A model generated the notes under the pieces. It saw nothing but the letters and a program-made list of their open reading frames with translations, searched no databases and was not told the DNA's origin. Positions 12,555 through 25,097 of a stretch of 64,000 nucleotides of DNA are shown one piece after another. Numbering within the stretch: position 1 is the stretch's first letter; each line of letters opens with the position of its first letter. Origin of the DNA: Sinohyriopsis cumingii (lineage: Eukaryota; Mollusca; Bivalvia; Unionida; Unionidae); assembly GCA_028554795.2 (NCBI GenBank), contig CM068829.1, forward strand, positions 129,472,016 to 129,536,015, read 5' to 3'. A program made the position numbers and the translations under genes.

Positions 12555-12879
12555 TGTGATTATGTGTGATTAGGAATTTTAACGTAGCTTTTTTAACAAT
12601 TTTTCAGTCATATTACTATGATGTCTGCAGTGTGGCAGTTTATAGTGATGTCTAGCACTGGGGCATCATTTTGCAGACACATAGCATGATGTCCCACCCA
12701 GCCACATTATCCTGACACCAGGCTGACCAGTCCTAAAACTAACTTCTTAATGCTGAGCGCCAAGTGAGGTAGCTGTTAGTACCATTTTTGTAAGTCTCTG
12801 GTATGACTTGGCCGGGGTTCGAACCCATGACCTCCCGCTTCCAAGGCAGACGCTCTAACCACTAGGCCACCAGAGCAGT
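12555..12879 (-). mobile_element. SINE family B, best-preserved copy
   Basis: The minus strand starts GACTGCTCTGGTGGCCTAG and carries A box TAGTGGTTAGAGC and B box GGTTCGAACCC at tRNA spacing. About 240 bp of tRNA-unrelated body follows, ending near CTACGTTAAAATTCC. Flanks AAGATATAA plus GGG-type bases (about 12542-12554 and 12880-12892) look like a target duplication. The B box is consensus, so the internal polymerase III promoter is intact. Confidence 0.7.
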
Positions 12880-12892
12880 CAAGATATAATGG

Positions 12893-14838
12893 GGTTGTAT
12901 TGTTTGAAACATTGTGCACAAGTCTAGCATTTCTCAAAATTTTTTGTTCATTTACCATTAACATTATAATATCATTCATTGCATTTGTGATGTTCTTAGC
13001 ATTATCCAGTATAAGACTGCATGCTCTATTCTGCAAGCTGAATAATTTGAAAATATTCTGGTCAGAAGTATTTCCCAAATTGTTTTACAATACTCAGGCT
13101 ATGGCTGTATATAGCTTTTGTAATGTATTTACATATGTTTAGTTCATAGCTATGGCCTCATTGTGCTTAAAATAATTAAATTAAATATCTTCTTTTCTTC
13201 TTACACAAGATCAATAAGACACATACTGCATGGTTTATTTTCAAACAAAATGGATATTTTAACTGACTGCAAAACGAAAGAAAAAATTATTAATCAATAG
13301 TTAAAAAACATGTTTCTTAAATTTAACAAACACATTAGTCCAATGATAAAACAGTCATTATCTGCTTCAACCTTGGGCCAGCCATTAAAATTCACTTTAA
13401 ATTTGGAGTTCCCTGAACCATCACTCTAACAACTTCCTCGATTCAAATTCACTGATACAGAATTCAAGCATTTTCTTCTGATACTTTATATTAATAAAAC
13501 CTTAGAAATATCTGCATTGATGGAAGTTTGGCTGAAAGTAATTTTACTGCCAACTAAATTGTACATAAATGTGCAGATGTTATAGCTTCACTGAAAAGTA
13601 ACTGATGTACATCTGTATGGCTTATTTGTCTAAATCATATACCTATGGGGAAATCATCAGTATATGGTGACCTTTGTTTCTGACTTTGTTTTTATAAATC
13701 ATATCAGTATTTAGATTGAAATTTTAGAATGGCTTTTACATGTGCTTTCTGGTGACAAGTCCCTTACTGGTGGTCAGTCCCAAAGGATTAATTATGATAA
13801 ATTTACTTATGATACATGTACAGGTTTTAGATTTACTTATACATATGTACAAAGAATGGTAAAGAAAATAATTCCTACAATACAGATGAGTCTGCTTATT
13901 TTCCATCCACAAGTGCCAGGTGATGTAAATTAATGACTACCTACTGTAGTGACTGTAGTGACATTGAATTAAGATGATTCAACCGCTGTCTTGGAGTTGT
14001 TTTCAATGACACACACAGTAAGTTACTGTCAACAGCATACAGATGGAAGTTGAGCCTGAACTATATAATATAGCAAAATTGACCCCTCATCCTCATCACT
14101 GGCTGTGATGGATGAAGGACATTATTGGAATTAGACCAGAGGCCACACATGTAAAAGTAGCATGTTATTCCAGGTGCATTAATTTTATCTTAACCATTGC
14201 CTTTATCTAATTCTAAAAATAAATTGGATTATGTGACCAAGACTATACAAATTCTGCAACATATCAAAATTTTAAAGTATATATTGGCTCAAAAAAACAG
14301 AGTTGAACAATCATCAAGGATGGAGAAAAGGGAGGGGTAGAAAAACATCATTTGGTTTATCGCACTGAATAATATCAAGTGGGTACTTGTAAATGCTCTG
14401 CTTCTGGCCTAATTTTTGATAAACTTGATTCAATAACCTGTCTGAGCCCAGATTATACACATCGCCCATAGTGTACTTGATTCACAGAAAACAGAGACCC
14501 ATAGGCAACTATTTGTCACCCACGCTAAATACACCAGCCTATTTGGAACCAATATGGTGACCATAGAAGACAAACCTGTGCATATCCAAGTAACCAAATT
14601 TTCACCAAGAAATTATCTGACATAAAATTTCACAATATTGTATCTGGTCACTTTTCAATAAACATAAGAAAAAGAAAAGTTTATAAAAATGTGGTTTTAA
14701 GGGCTTCACAGAATGTAATGTCAACCATAGTGTCATTGCTGATATTTAATTGTATTTTCATTCCAGGGTAGTTTTTGGGGAAGAATGCTCAAGCTAGCAT
14801 GAAATGTCTTTCTCCTCCGCACATTTTACCAGGATTTT
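12893..14838. other. Intronic DNA, nothing recognised
   Basis: No conserved frame, repeat unit or RNA fold could be supported. The 63-codon frame at 13742-13933 has no recognisable motif and I do not call it a gene. Confidence 0.5.
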
Positions 14839-14847
14839 TCAACTTGA

Positions 14848-14977
14848 GTCTTCTCGTGGGTCGGTGGTTCTTTCCGGGGTTTTTCCGGGTTCTTCCTCCA
14901 CCATTAATACTGGCCGCCATGTATAGCCTATCTTGTGCTGAAAAATGGCATTAAACCCTACAACAACAACAACAACA
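14848..14977 (+). mobile_element. SINE family A, 5'-truncated copy with target duplication
   Basis: Only the central domain and tail of family A are present, from TTCTCGTGGG to the CAA repeat. TCAACTTGA flanks both sides (14839-14847 and 14978-14986). Truncation at the 5' side with intact flanking duplication is the signature of LINE-driven target-primed reverse transcription. Confidence 0.8.
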
Positions 14978-15689
14978 TCAACTTGAATCACGCCATTTTG
15001 ACACAAACAAGGTTTCTCAAGAACACATTATACATATATATCACTGGGTTTACTGCATACTATTCCTTATTAAATGGGTAATTGAAGTAACTGATGCTAA
15101 CCAGCTTTTTTCCTGTTACATTCTGGGGAGAGAAATAGAAGTTTCAAGAGAATTGTAATGGTACTGTTCTGCTACCCAGTGATTGTGATCTTCCTCATGT
15201 ACAAGGGCACTACTAATGGGTATATTCCATCATCAATCAACACCTCTGAATAAACAGCTCATTAATTATAATATCCATTGTCCTTGAAGAACTACATTTT
15301 TATGTTGTTCATTTCTAGAATTCTCTCTAGGAATTTTCTAACCTTACTGGATATGAAATACACACTGGCAAATAAGACAAAGAACTGATCTACAGAGTTT
15401 CATCTCATTACTTATGTAATGGGACAAATATGCTTACAGTACTTGAAATTATGTTGAAGATGGTATTATATCTGTAACAGGGCAAGGGTACACACAGTGG
15501 AGGGATCTGATATTATTTTCAAAAGGATTACCATGTCCCTATTTAAAAGCATCATATGTAACATCAGTATGCAAGAAGAAAATGAATCCAAGGACCCACC
15601 CCCACCCCCATGCAGGTTGAATCATCAGGCATGCCCTTGTCATTTAAATCAGAAGAAACCCCATATTGTGCACAGCATATTTTCTGATA

Positions 15690-17623
15690 TATAGGGGTCA
15701 TAAACACATTACAGAAACAAATCCAGCATTTAACTGTCCAGGTTAACAAACTAGTTGAAGAGGCAGCCCAGGTAAAAGCCTATTCCTCTGCTGTTAGTAG
15801 GAAACCAGCATATCACAAGTCTCCAAGGCAACAAGCCCAAGATGTGTCTTATGCACACTTGTTAAAAATGGCAAGCATGGAACTAAAGTGAAAACCTCAA
15901 CCCCCACTAACACAAACTGGAAAAATTCCAATAAAGAAAAAAAAAAACAGAAAATTATTAAACAAGTTCCCCCAGCCTAAAAGTGATTTCAGCAAAATAA
16001 ACTGCTCACATTAAGGCTCATCAATGCTGTCAATGGTCGATCCAATTGTTAGGGGGTCAAAAGCCTAGACATGCAATTACTGGAGCCAAGAATCAACACT
16101 CTGTGTCCAAACATCAATATGTATTATGTTCACCACTTATTAACAGCCATCATCTGCATTGCAGGAAGTGATGCTTTGGAAAAAAAAACAAGTTAGGGAG
16201 TATTTTGAAGAAAACAACAATCAACTAACTGTGCATCTGAGATATTTTAAAAAATAATGTGAAACTTTTTTCAGCAAACATTTCCCTTGTTGTGACACTG
16301 ACATGAGCAACAAAAGAATGATCACTGAAATGTTGGCCAAAGACTGATACAGTGGATCTATAGTTCTATTTTTTCCACAGGCAAGATCGATTTCCAACTA
16401 TATGGTACTACTGTGAGAGGATTCTATCCATCTGTTTGCACCAGGCACCAAGTGTCTCCTGGGAAAAATGAACAGAGACCGTGAAATATTTGAAAATTGG
16501 TATGAAGTAGCTTTCACCAGTGGAAGGGGACAGCAGAAGTTTCATAGTAGTGGAGGCAGTTATCAGCAGGCCATGCATACACAACAAATGGCAAGGAACA
16601 ACATAATTCCATACCCTCAAAAAGTGTTCAAATTACAATGAATAAAACTATAACACAAATTAATGCAGGCATTAAGGCCCTCTACAATAATGGGCATGTG
16701 GGCTTATGGATGACAAGGCATCTGCCTAGTGGATGAAATAGGGAGAAGGCAATGAATCCATAAAATCATCCCAATGTGACCCTAACTGAACCATAAAACA
16801 TGAAAATTTAAAATCTCCATGTCATGGGTGTCAATAGCTTTTTTGTATATGTAAAAATAATGACAATAGGAATATTTCTAATGAATGTAATACTTATTTT
16901 AATGTACTCCCTTGTGGCCTATGATATCACACATAGCTGATAAGTGCAAGAACATAGTAGGATCAAAGTGATTTAAGTGCAAATTCTTCAGCTGGTGTTG
17001 GTATGAGTGGGAATGGACTTCATATAGGTGATATTAATATACAAGGACTTGGAAATAAAACTAATGAAATGACATGAAGAATTCAACATAATGAAAGAAA
17101 AATTAATGTTTTATACAGTGACTGTAATGCTAATTGTAACAATGACCAATTGTGAACATAGTCATAATACTGTTAATGTTTCTTTGAGTGCCTCTAATAT
17201 TAACAGTGATGTAAATCTCATGAATATAGGAGTCTCTGGCAAGGATTTACACACAGGCATTTAAAAATTCAAGGTATCTGAGATAAGATGGATCAAGTAA
17301 AATTACTGTTAACCTCACCATGTAACAATGTACATTTATTTTGACTCTCAGAAACAATACTGACAAACAGAAATTCAGACTGAACATTTCTTGTACATCA
17401 ATGGTTATGACAAACCTTTACATACTGATAGGAATGCAGTAGGAGGTGGGTCCCTCACTTATGTTAAAACTGGTACTACTAGCAAGATCTAGAAATGCAG
17501 GAAATAGAATCCATTTGGCTACAGAATACTCCAGAAAAAGTTAAACCATGCAATAGTTGATTTTTTTCTGTGTTTAGACCCCCATCATTAAGTACTAATT
17601 GGTGTGAATCATTGGAACTTCAA

Positions 17624-17700
<77 letters not shown>

Positions 17701-19218
17701 ATTTCAAGTGAAGAAAAGGACATCTATACTGTAGGTGACATAAACAGAGACCTTCTCAATGATCAAATTAAAAGACTGATGAATTGTATTGCTTCTTTAG
17801 GCATGGAGCAGCTAGTAAATGAGCCCACTAGAGTAATATCTACCTCTAAAACACTTATATACTATATTTATACCTATACAAATGAAAATGTTCTGGAAGT
17901 AAGGGTTCCTAGGATTGGCTTAAAAGGCCACTTTTCAATTTTCTTTACATGTAACATCAATAACAAATAAAAGATCTTTTCAAACTTTGATACTACTCTA
18001 TTACTGAAAGATCTGAAACAAATTCCATGTAATACAGTCAAATCTTTGAAGATATAGATACTTGGAGGGATTTTTCATGGATACTATAACAATACATGCC
18101 CCTTCAAAAATGCACAGGATAAAAAACAAGAAAACCATAAAGGTTGGAACACCTGAAAAATTTATGGTGCAATAATGATAACGGATCATCTAAAATCTGT
18201 TGGAAATCAAGCTGAATATAAAATCTGGATGAATAATTATTAATATAATTTTAAGTTAATCCAAAAGAGCTGATTACAAAAAAGGCTGGATGAAAACAGA
18301 AATAACACTAATGCTATCTGGAGGGGTTTTACTCAGTTTGGTGCTGGGAACCGCAAAAGTAAAATTGAAATTTTCTCCCTTGATCATGTGGTTATTTATC
18401 CTGATAATCCTAATATTATTAACAAATTTTTTGGTTCAAATTTCTGAAAAATTTCAAAAACCTAAAATTTAACTAATCATCTAGAACTCAAAGAATTTTG
18501 TTCTGAAAAACTCCCTAATGACAAAGTTGAAATTCCAAAAACGAGTCCTTCATTTGTGGTGAAATTTATTGCAAAAAATGTTTCATTGTAAAGCCATAGG
18601 ATTTTTTATATGATAAAAACATGGCTACTTAAAGGCAGCGGCAACTGCTACAATTGAGAATATAACTTTTACTTGCAGTCACAGTATTAGGTCTAATAAA
18701 TTTCTTGGTGTATCGGTGGATAACAGCTTAACCTGGCCTACTCACTTTGAACATGTCTCAAAAAGGGCTAATTCTTATCTATGACTACTGAAGAAAACCA
18801 GAATATTCATCCCTTTTTAGTACAGGGTCATCTTTTGTAAAGGTTATATTGAGCTACATTTGGAATTAGAGTAAGGCCTCCAATTTAAACATTACAAAAC
18901 TTATAAAACTCCAAATGAGAATATGCCATTCAATTCTAGATTAATGTCTAGACAATTTTCAGAATGAAATGAATTATATAAATAAATTCTACCAATGTAT
19001 GAAAGATTATTCTTTAGAAATGCCAAATTTATACACGAAATATCCAGGAAGGTCATTCCTGTCTTCCTATGCATTATCTTTCACCTAAAAGATGCTGATG
19101 ATACTCCAAATGTAAGGACTGATAGAAGTAAAAATTAATTATACCAAAGTCAAAGAAGGAATTGTTTAAAAAGAACTTTCAATATAGTGGTCCACTGGCA
19201 TGGAACACCATTTTCAGT
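15690..19218 (+). mobile_element. Old CR1/L2-like LINE, 5' portion, split by the viral element
   Basis: Stop-ridden but readable domains occur in LINE order. An ORF1-like stretch near 15720-15900 reads LQKQIQHLTVQVNKLVEEA. Endonuclease pieces follow between 17.3 and 17.95 kb (AVGGGSLTYV, then GDINRDLL, then LVNEPTRV). The inter-domain region lies at 18.2-18.6 kb, and the ORF2 C-terminus at about 18.68-19.21 kb has FLGVSVDNSLTWPTHFEHV and a WN motif. The reverse transcriptase core is deleted near 18.64 kb. The ORF2 tail breaks at 19218 and resumes at 36476 in a compatible frame, showing that the 17-kb element inserted here. Confidence 0.65.
17630..17697. repeat. (AT)n microsatellite
   Basis: Nearly uninterrupted AT dinucleotides inside the endonuclease part of the old LINE. 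Confidence 0.95.
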
Positions 19219-19482
19219 AGTAGCAGGAGGGTGAACCAACCACTTGCTGGAAGATCCATTTATGAAAAATAAAGCTTCATACGAAAAAAAAGAACAAATA
19301 CAAGGTCAATAATGCCAAACTGAAGCCTCTAACCAAAACAGAGTTTCTCTAATTGGGTTAGTTTATACTGTTACTTTATCTTTGTCATTGGTGTTTTTCT
19401 AAATTTGTGTGTGTTTTGTTTACCCACCGTGACACTCCCTGCTTCTGTGTGGGTGTGGTGTAATTAAATCATTATTATATCA
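19219..19482 (+). repeat. Left terminal inverted repeat of the viral element
   Basis: It matches the reverse complement of 36186-36475 over nearly its whole length. Shared blocks include CTTGCTGGA, CCATTTATGAAAAATAAAG, AATTGGGTTAGTTTAT and AATTAAATCATTATTATA. It starts AGTAGCAGG, compatible with the AG starts of Polinton termini, and ends four bases before the first viral ATG at 19486. Confidence 0.85.
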
Positions 19483-19485
19483 ATA

Positions 19486-20424
19486 ATGGAATCTCATACA
19501 GCTAAATTAGCTTGAGAGCAATCAGAGGCAATTAAAAAGCATATCCCCGTCCGTGATTCTGTCAAGCAACAACTGCAAGCGCATCATGAGTCTCAGGTGG
19601 AATTTACAGAAGGTGCAGAACAATTATTTAAACCTGTTACAAAGGCTACCAAAGGAATTACAAAGGCTAACAAAGGTCTTCTTCCCACATTGGAACAAAC
19701 CGCTAAAGCAACTGAAAAAATAGCAGAAAGAACTATAATGAAAAAAAATTCTACAAGAACTTCCAGGTAAAAAAGCTGCTCTTCAACCACAATTACAAGA
19801 AGTAATACAAGTACTTGAAACAGTTGATAAAGTTCATGAGGTCAGTGATGCAAGGGATCTTGTTACACCAAAACCAAAACAACCAAAAACACCAGTGCAG
19901 TTTACCAAGGAAGGTTGTAGACAACTTTGAAAAAATGCTGTAGCAGCTGCTGCAACAGGATATCCACATGATAGATTATTAGATCAAAATACAGCCAGTG
20001 TTTCAACAACAAAAAATTGGGTTCCTTTTGTATTTCGAAAGTCTCATGGTATACCTAAAATCACCGCTGAATATAAGCATAAATTTGCAGAATTTGAGAA
20101 ACAAGTCAATGAAGCAAGAAGAGCATCCTTACCTTGAGTTTTGCCATTCAGCCCACCTCATAATGAGGAGGAAGAAGCAACTGGAAGTGTTATTGGTTCA
20201 GGTACCTGGGGGAGTGGTCATATAACTCCATGTCCTGATAATGTCCTTGCCAATGTTAAACGATTAGAAATTCTAATTGGCAGAAAATGAGCTGGTAATA
20301 ATTCCCCACAAATCATTAATGAAGCAGCTGATATTTCTCAATGATTATTTACAGGCGGTACCATGGACATTAATGTTTATCGATCTCTCATTGATGAAAT
20401 CATTGATGAGTATCACAATGTTTG
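19486..20424 (+). pseudogene. Viral protein 1: helical, coiled-coil-like, function unknown
   Basis: The ATG lies just inside the left TIR. The frame, broken by TGA/TAA codons and shifts near 19745 and 20137, gives about 310 residues. The N-terminal half is helical and charged (VEFTEGAEQLFKPVTKATKG). A mid Lys/Pro stretch (TPKPKQPKTP) follows, then a conserved-looking C-terminus (TPCPDNVLANVKRLEILIG, then TGGTMDINVYRSLIDEI). Similar uncharacterised proteins accompany capsid genes in related invertebrate elements (recalled). The position at the head of the capsid block suggests a structural or scaffolding role (inference). Confidence 0.5.
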
Positions 20425-20472
20425 AGGGTATGTAATTAGATCAGTCACAATAAAAATAAATAATAAAAATAA

Positions 20473-20880
20473 AATGATCATTGATAATGCTCAACGTAGA
20501 CCTGTAATGGTCAGTGATAAATGCATGATTACCAACACAGAAGGTTACCTATGGAAATGGACTCGGTGATGTTGTTCAGGGTCTATTCAGAAGGATAGCC
20601 CCAAAATCAATACCCATTCCAAAGCAACTGGGAATGAAAGCTATTGACATTGTTCGTGATAAAGGTATTGGTGCTGCTGGTGATGTTGCTAGTAAAGCAT
20701 TCTCAGCAATCAAGGATAGACTAGCATGATTAATACGACGAAAACCGCAATCAGTAAAATTACCCAGTACAGAAGTTATGCCTTCAAATGTCAGTTAAAT
20801 AATTGATCAAGCTGCAAATAAAAAATTAGTAGAGTTGGCTGGTGTACTCGTCAGAAAAAGGAAAAAATGTAACTGCTAGT
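20473..20880 (+). pseudogene. Small basic capsid-associated protein candidate
   Basis: A frame of about 130 residues, with a shift near 20562 and stops at about 20729 and 20800, contains GLGDVVQGLFRRIAPKSIPI. A Gly/Ala/Lys-rich amphipathic stretch follows (GIGAAGDVASKAFSAIKDRL), then a basic tail. A small basic protein with an N-terminal amphipathic helix next to the major capsid gene is reminiscent of adenovirus-type cement or core proteins, but no homology is proven. It ends a few bases before the capsid gene. Confidence 0.4.
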
Positions 20881-20902
20881 CTGATAGAAGGAAGTGGTCT
20901 TC

Positions 20903-22258
20903 ATGTTAGATGATAACAAATTTAATAAAATGTTTAACCATGTATCTGATCCAGCATTTGATATGGACACAGAAGTTCTCAAAGATGAGTCTGTGTGTGA
21001 TTATCAGTATTATTCTTATGATGCATGTGTACCTAATGCACATGGAAGAATCAATATACTACTTCAAGATACAAGTAGATATTTTTTACCCATAGAACCA
21101 TTTATTGATGGTATACTTTTACGAGCAGATGATACAGCATATGGAATTGGAGATTAAGTTGGTTTTGTTAATAATGGTGTCATGGCGTTATTTAACAGAG
21201 CCATATACATGATTGATGGAAAAAATATTGAATTTTGTCTTGAACATGTTCAAGTTGCCACAACAATACTTGGCCATGCAAGATACAGTGATGATTACTC
21301 GAGATCAGCTGGTCCATCAAGGATGTTTGCAAAGGATACAACTGATCATCCAGAAAGCAGAAATGTAGCACTAAATGCAGCTGCAACTTAAGTTGCATCA
21401 ATGAATGAAAACTTCAACTTGGGATTCACATCATGCTGAATGATGTTGAACAGCGATGAAGTGATCTCATGTGTGATTCCACTACTGCATATATTTGGAT
21501 TCTGTACAAATGTTAGAAAGGTTATATTTGGTGCTAAACACATCATGGTACAGAAAAGCCACCGATAATGATGCAATATGGCGTGATGATGCCATTGGTG
21601 CTGGTAAAGTAATACTAACAAAACTGTCATTGTGGATGCCAGCAATGACTCCACTGATCAACAAAGAACAATGGTTACTTTCTTTTATGAGTCAAGGTGA
21701 TAAAACAATATTATCACGGTTGATGATGACCACAAACAGTATTCAAGGTAATGCTGCTGGTTTATTCACATGGCAGACAGTATCACAGCAGGGGCTGTCC
21801 GCACCATGACATATATTCATCATGTTTCAGGAAAATGCCAGAGTAGATTCGCAGAACAAAATCCACTGGTGTTTGACACACTTGGAGTTTCTGAGGTTTC
21901 TCTGAGGATAAATAGACATCAAGAACCTCCTGAAGAAGTGTTGCTGAATTCTGAGAATAACCATGTTGCACATGTATATCAACAGTTGATGACATTTATG
22001 GGGCGTGATCAGAATGTTGATTCTGGTTTACAAATATCACATCTAGATTTCACAAGATTATATCAGATTTAATTCTTTTCACTGGAACACCTGGATTTAA
22101 TTAGACAATTTGTCATTGATATACACTTCTGGGCTCATGTAGCTTGACTACCCGCTGGTGGTTACAAAGCAATAACTGTTATACTCTGCAATAAAACAAT
22201 GCACTTGAAGGTGTTGGTGGATGAATGAGAGTCATTGATGCCCCAGTAGAAAACATGT
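20903..22258 (+). pseudogene. Major capsid protein, double-jelly-roll type (decayed)
   Basis: The ATG at 20903 (MLDDNKFNKMF) opens a reading path of about 450 residues. It has stops at about 21155, 21390 and 21436 and shifts near 21490-21560 and 22070. Recognisable pieces are GFVNNGVMALFNRAIYMIDG, VATTILGHARYSDDYSRSAG, CVIPLLHIFGF, VILTKLSLWMPAMTP and a C-terminal GGYKAITVILC. The pattern resembles capsid proteins of Polinton-like elements in cnidarians and molluscs (recalled). Such proteins form the icosahedral hexon-like lattice. The central position among structural genes and the downstream protease fit. Assignment to the double-jelly-roll fold is by family resemblance, so a structure prediction on fragments would be the test. 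Confidence 0.65.
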
Positions 22259-22281
22259 AATTAAATCATTCATATTATAAT

Positions 22282-22750
22282 GCCATATCATCATGTTAGT
22301 GTCAATCTGACTCCTGATCAGATTAAAAAATCTTCAATCAAAATCAGCTAAAAACTGTGGAATAAAAATATCACTAAAAAATGATCAGATCACAGGTGGT
22401 CAAAATAAACTATCATTGTCAGAATGTCAACTCAGGCACTTCAATGATGCCAAACAATCAAAAACTGGTGTTAGACTTAAGCTTTCTGCTGGTGCCATTA
22501 AAGACACAATGAAAACGGGTGGTATATTTTCACTTCTTGCAGCTATACCAGCACTAATAGCTGCTGCAGCTCCAGCTGTTGCAAAAACAGCTGCACTTGT
22601 TGCTGTTGGAACTGATGCTGGAATGGCATTAAAGAAAGCAACAGGAAAAGGAATAAAATATTATTTTAAAAAAGGCAAAGGGTCTAAGACTACAAGGAAC
22701 CCAACACTGGTATGGAAAAGGTCTGAGACTTTCAGGAACACTTTGCTGAT
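22282..22750 (+). pseudogene. Hydrophobic/basic minor capsid or core protein (pX-like candidate)
   Basis: It starts MPYHHVSVNLTPDQIKK, shifts frame near 22345, and continues with repeated short motifs of the form GVRLKLSAGAIKDTMKTGG. A strongly hydrophobic Ala/Leu helix follows (GIFSLLAAIPALIAAAAPAV), then a Gly/Lys-rich C-terminus (GKGIKYYFKKGKG). The layout resembles small adenovirus-like pX/pVI minor proteins that bind DNA or perturb membranes; this is an analogy. It lies between the major capsid and protease genes, and its 3' end overlaps the protease start. Confidence 0.5.
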
Positions 22751-22757
22751 TCTTCCT

Positions 22758-23152
22758 ATGTCCCATTTTGATTTACTTGGTACTTCTAAAAAATTAAATA
22801 TAAAAAATTTCAGAGGTGTTTTAATCGTGATCAATTACCAAAACAACCAAACAATATTGAAACTGGTATTATTAATCTCAATAAAAGTTCTGGTCCAGGT
22901 ACTCAATAGGTTGCATATGCAACTGATCCAAGTGGAATTGTTTATTTTGATTGATATGGATTGGCACCACCAAAAGAATTTTTAAAATATGTCGGCAGCA
23001 ATAAAATCACTGTGCAACACACTTCAGTCTGGTATTCAACATTACCAATACAGACAATAACAGATCTGACAATTTGTGGCCATGAAGTAATTGCTGTACT
23101 CGATGTTGTGTCATCATCAACAATACCACCTCATAAAGTCGTGCACGAATAG
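22758..23152 (+). pseudogene. Adenain-like cysteine protease (maturation protease), inactive
   Basis: From ATG at 22758 the protein begins MSHFDLLGTSKKLNIKNFRG, with a frameshift near 22822. It continues to SSGPGTQ, a stop, VAYATDPSG, IVYFD, a stop, YGLAPPKEF, and later TICGHEVI. In the adenain/Ulp1-like fold the catalytic His sits in a G-T-H-W context, the Asp in YFD and the Cys before Gly-His. Here the His codon reads Gln (CAA 22904-22906) and the Trp codon is TAG, while the Cys (23075-23077) survives. Such proteases process capsid precursors. The copy is certainly dead. Confidence 0.65.
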
Positions 23153-23204
23153 ACAAGTAGACAGTATAACTGTCCACCGTCATTTTAAACAGATCTTAAA
23201 TTAT

Positions 23205-24550
23205 AATGGATGATATTTATGGAAGATCTTCTATCAAAGACAAGAAGAAAAAAAGATGATCCTGATTTGTCAAATTACGCTACCAGAGATGATCTTGCTG
23301 ATTTTATGAATCTATTCTGGATTTGAACAGGATGAAGTTGTCATTTTTCAGGATAAATACAGTGTTTTAAAGACAAGTAAAATTAAAAGGGTCAACATAA
23401 TTCGTAGAGTTCTCAGTGCTACCAGGGATAATATTTAAGTAATTACTGACGGTGGTAGAATCAGAGATTCAAATATATCAATCACAACTATCAGAAATGA
23501 AATTATAAAAGTGTTGCTAATCGTTTACGATCCACTGGTGATACAATGACAGGTGAACTCAACATTGGTGGCAATTCTATTACAGCGTTAAGAGGACCAA
23601 CATCCTATGAAGATGCCATAACCAAAAAATATAGACAAATAACTATACTAGAGTAGATACCAAATTAACCATGCTATGGTCTGAGTATGATGCTCACATA
23701 AACATGTTTTGAAATCTTCATAGAAATTTTAAAGACTCAATAAAACCGCATGATTTCTTTGGAAGTCAATTGTTTGTTGACATAAAACTCTGAAATTAAC
23801 AAAAATCTAGGTGATATTGAAACAACTGTCAGACACTGAAATGATTAATAAACAATTAGGTATTATCAGAGATCCTCAATCATTTTCAGAGTTATCACAA
23901 TAGCAGAGAGTAATATCGATATTTGAAAAAAAACTACATGTTATCTATATACCTATCCAACCTCACCCTGGTGTACACACCAGCAAGATACTTACGCTCC
24001 TCTTCTGACAATCATATACTCATTATTCCCACTATGAAAACAAAGACATATGGACCGTTCTTTTGCATACCAGAGCCCAGCAATGTGGAATGAATTGCCC
24101 AATGAACTTAGACACAAAGACACAGTGATCACATTAAAGAGTGCTCTCAAAACTCACTTATTTCGACCGGAAGAACAAACTTAAAGACCTAATAATGTTT
24201 CCTACCTTAAATATTCTCAAAATGTTGTTTTATTTTCTAATTTCATGGTGTTTGTTTTTGTAATCATTATATGTTTTTTTTCATCTTATATTTGTTGTCT
24301 AATGTTGTAAAGCGCTTAGAGCTTCTAAAGATTAGGTGCTATACAAAGTCCTAATCATTATTATTATTATTATCAGCGGAATTCCTGATATTGTTAAAAG
24401 ATTTAATCCAATTAAAATTCTTCACAAGCAGATCGTCAACATGGTATACACAGTGTCATCAGGATCATCAACATGGTCACAGCATGATAACACAATCAAA
24501 CATAACGTGGAACAGATAATTTTTCCGGAACCATGTCTATTGTGTTAAAT
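23205..24550 (+). pseudogene. Fibre-like attachment protein, interrupted by a LINE fragment
   Basis: The ATG at 23205 (MDDIYGRSSIKDKK) is followed by a frameshifted path containing NYATRDDLADFM. At about 23545-23640 it contains GDTMTGELNIGGNSIT and PTSYEDAITKKY. The form G-D-T-M-T-G-x-L-x-(M/I)-G-G...P...DA..K-Y is the repeat typical of phage tail-fibre/collar proteins and viral fibres. The frame decays beyond 23.7 kb and is split at about 23950-24375 by a LINE 3' end, and short coding-like pieces resume at 24376. A role in receptor attachment is inferred. Precise limits are uncertain. Confidence 0.5.
23950..24375 (+). mobile_element. LINE (CR1/L2-like) 3'-end insertion
   Basis: This 5'-truncated element encodes the usual ORF2 C-terminus: YLRSSSDN, then AMWNELPNELRHKDTV and LKTHLF. 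An AT-rich 3' UTR follows, with GTAAAGCGCTTAGAGC and GGTGCTATACAAAGTC, ending in a (TTA)n tail at about 24356-24374. It interrupts the viral fibre-like gene and so post-dates the virus. Confidence 0.75.
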
Positions 24551-24599
24551 AAAGGGGATGAAGAAACATTTATGTGGAACCATCTGATAAAATATTAAC

Positions 24600-25066
24600 C
24601 GCAGCATCTTACTGGTGGTGTCTGGAAATGTTGTTAAAAAACATTTTTGATACAATTAATCATGTCAGTGGCAAACTAAAAAATATCGTTGACAAGTATG
24701 CAGTAAAAGTAAAAATATATCACACACATGTAGTTGTTGTTAACATAATTGTGTATTTGGCATCTGCTGTTATCACTAGAAACAATGTATTGTTATCAAC
24801 AATAACATCACCAGCAATTATAACAATTTGTATTTTAGTTGCAACAACAATTCCTGGTGTTCTTCATACCATCACACAAAAATAACTACATGTACAAATA
24901 CAAAATTGCATGAGTATATAATAAAATTACACGCATCGACGCTAGCATACTCCAAATTATCTTCGTTGATATCATCAAGCCTCAGTGATGGAAAAATATC
25001 AGATACTGAGTTCACGGAGTTTATTAAAATTCACAGAGGTAATGACTGTGACAGAATCTATGCCTG
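24600..25066 (+). pseudogene. Viral membrane-associated protein candidate
   Basis: A mostly open path reads VSGKLKNIVDKYAVKVKIY. Two hydrophobic segments follow (VVVVNIIVYLASAVI and ITICILVATTIPGVL). After a shift near 24880 comes a charged helical C-terminus (LASS-like spacing; SSSLSDGKISDTEFTEFIK). Proteins with this order (helical region, hydrophobic hairpin, SDGKIS-D-EF tail) recur in related invertebrate elements (recalled). Function is unknown; an internal membrane or minor capsid role is possible. Confidence 0.45.
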
Positions 25067-25097
25067 AGTTAAATAATAATAATAAAGTAAATGCTGA

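Noticed and set aside
12776..13078. 100-residue minus-strand protein
   Set aside because: The frame runs through the tRNA-like head of SINE B (LVVRASALEAGGHGFEP is a common SINE translation).
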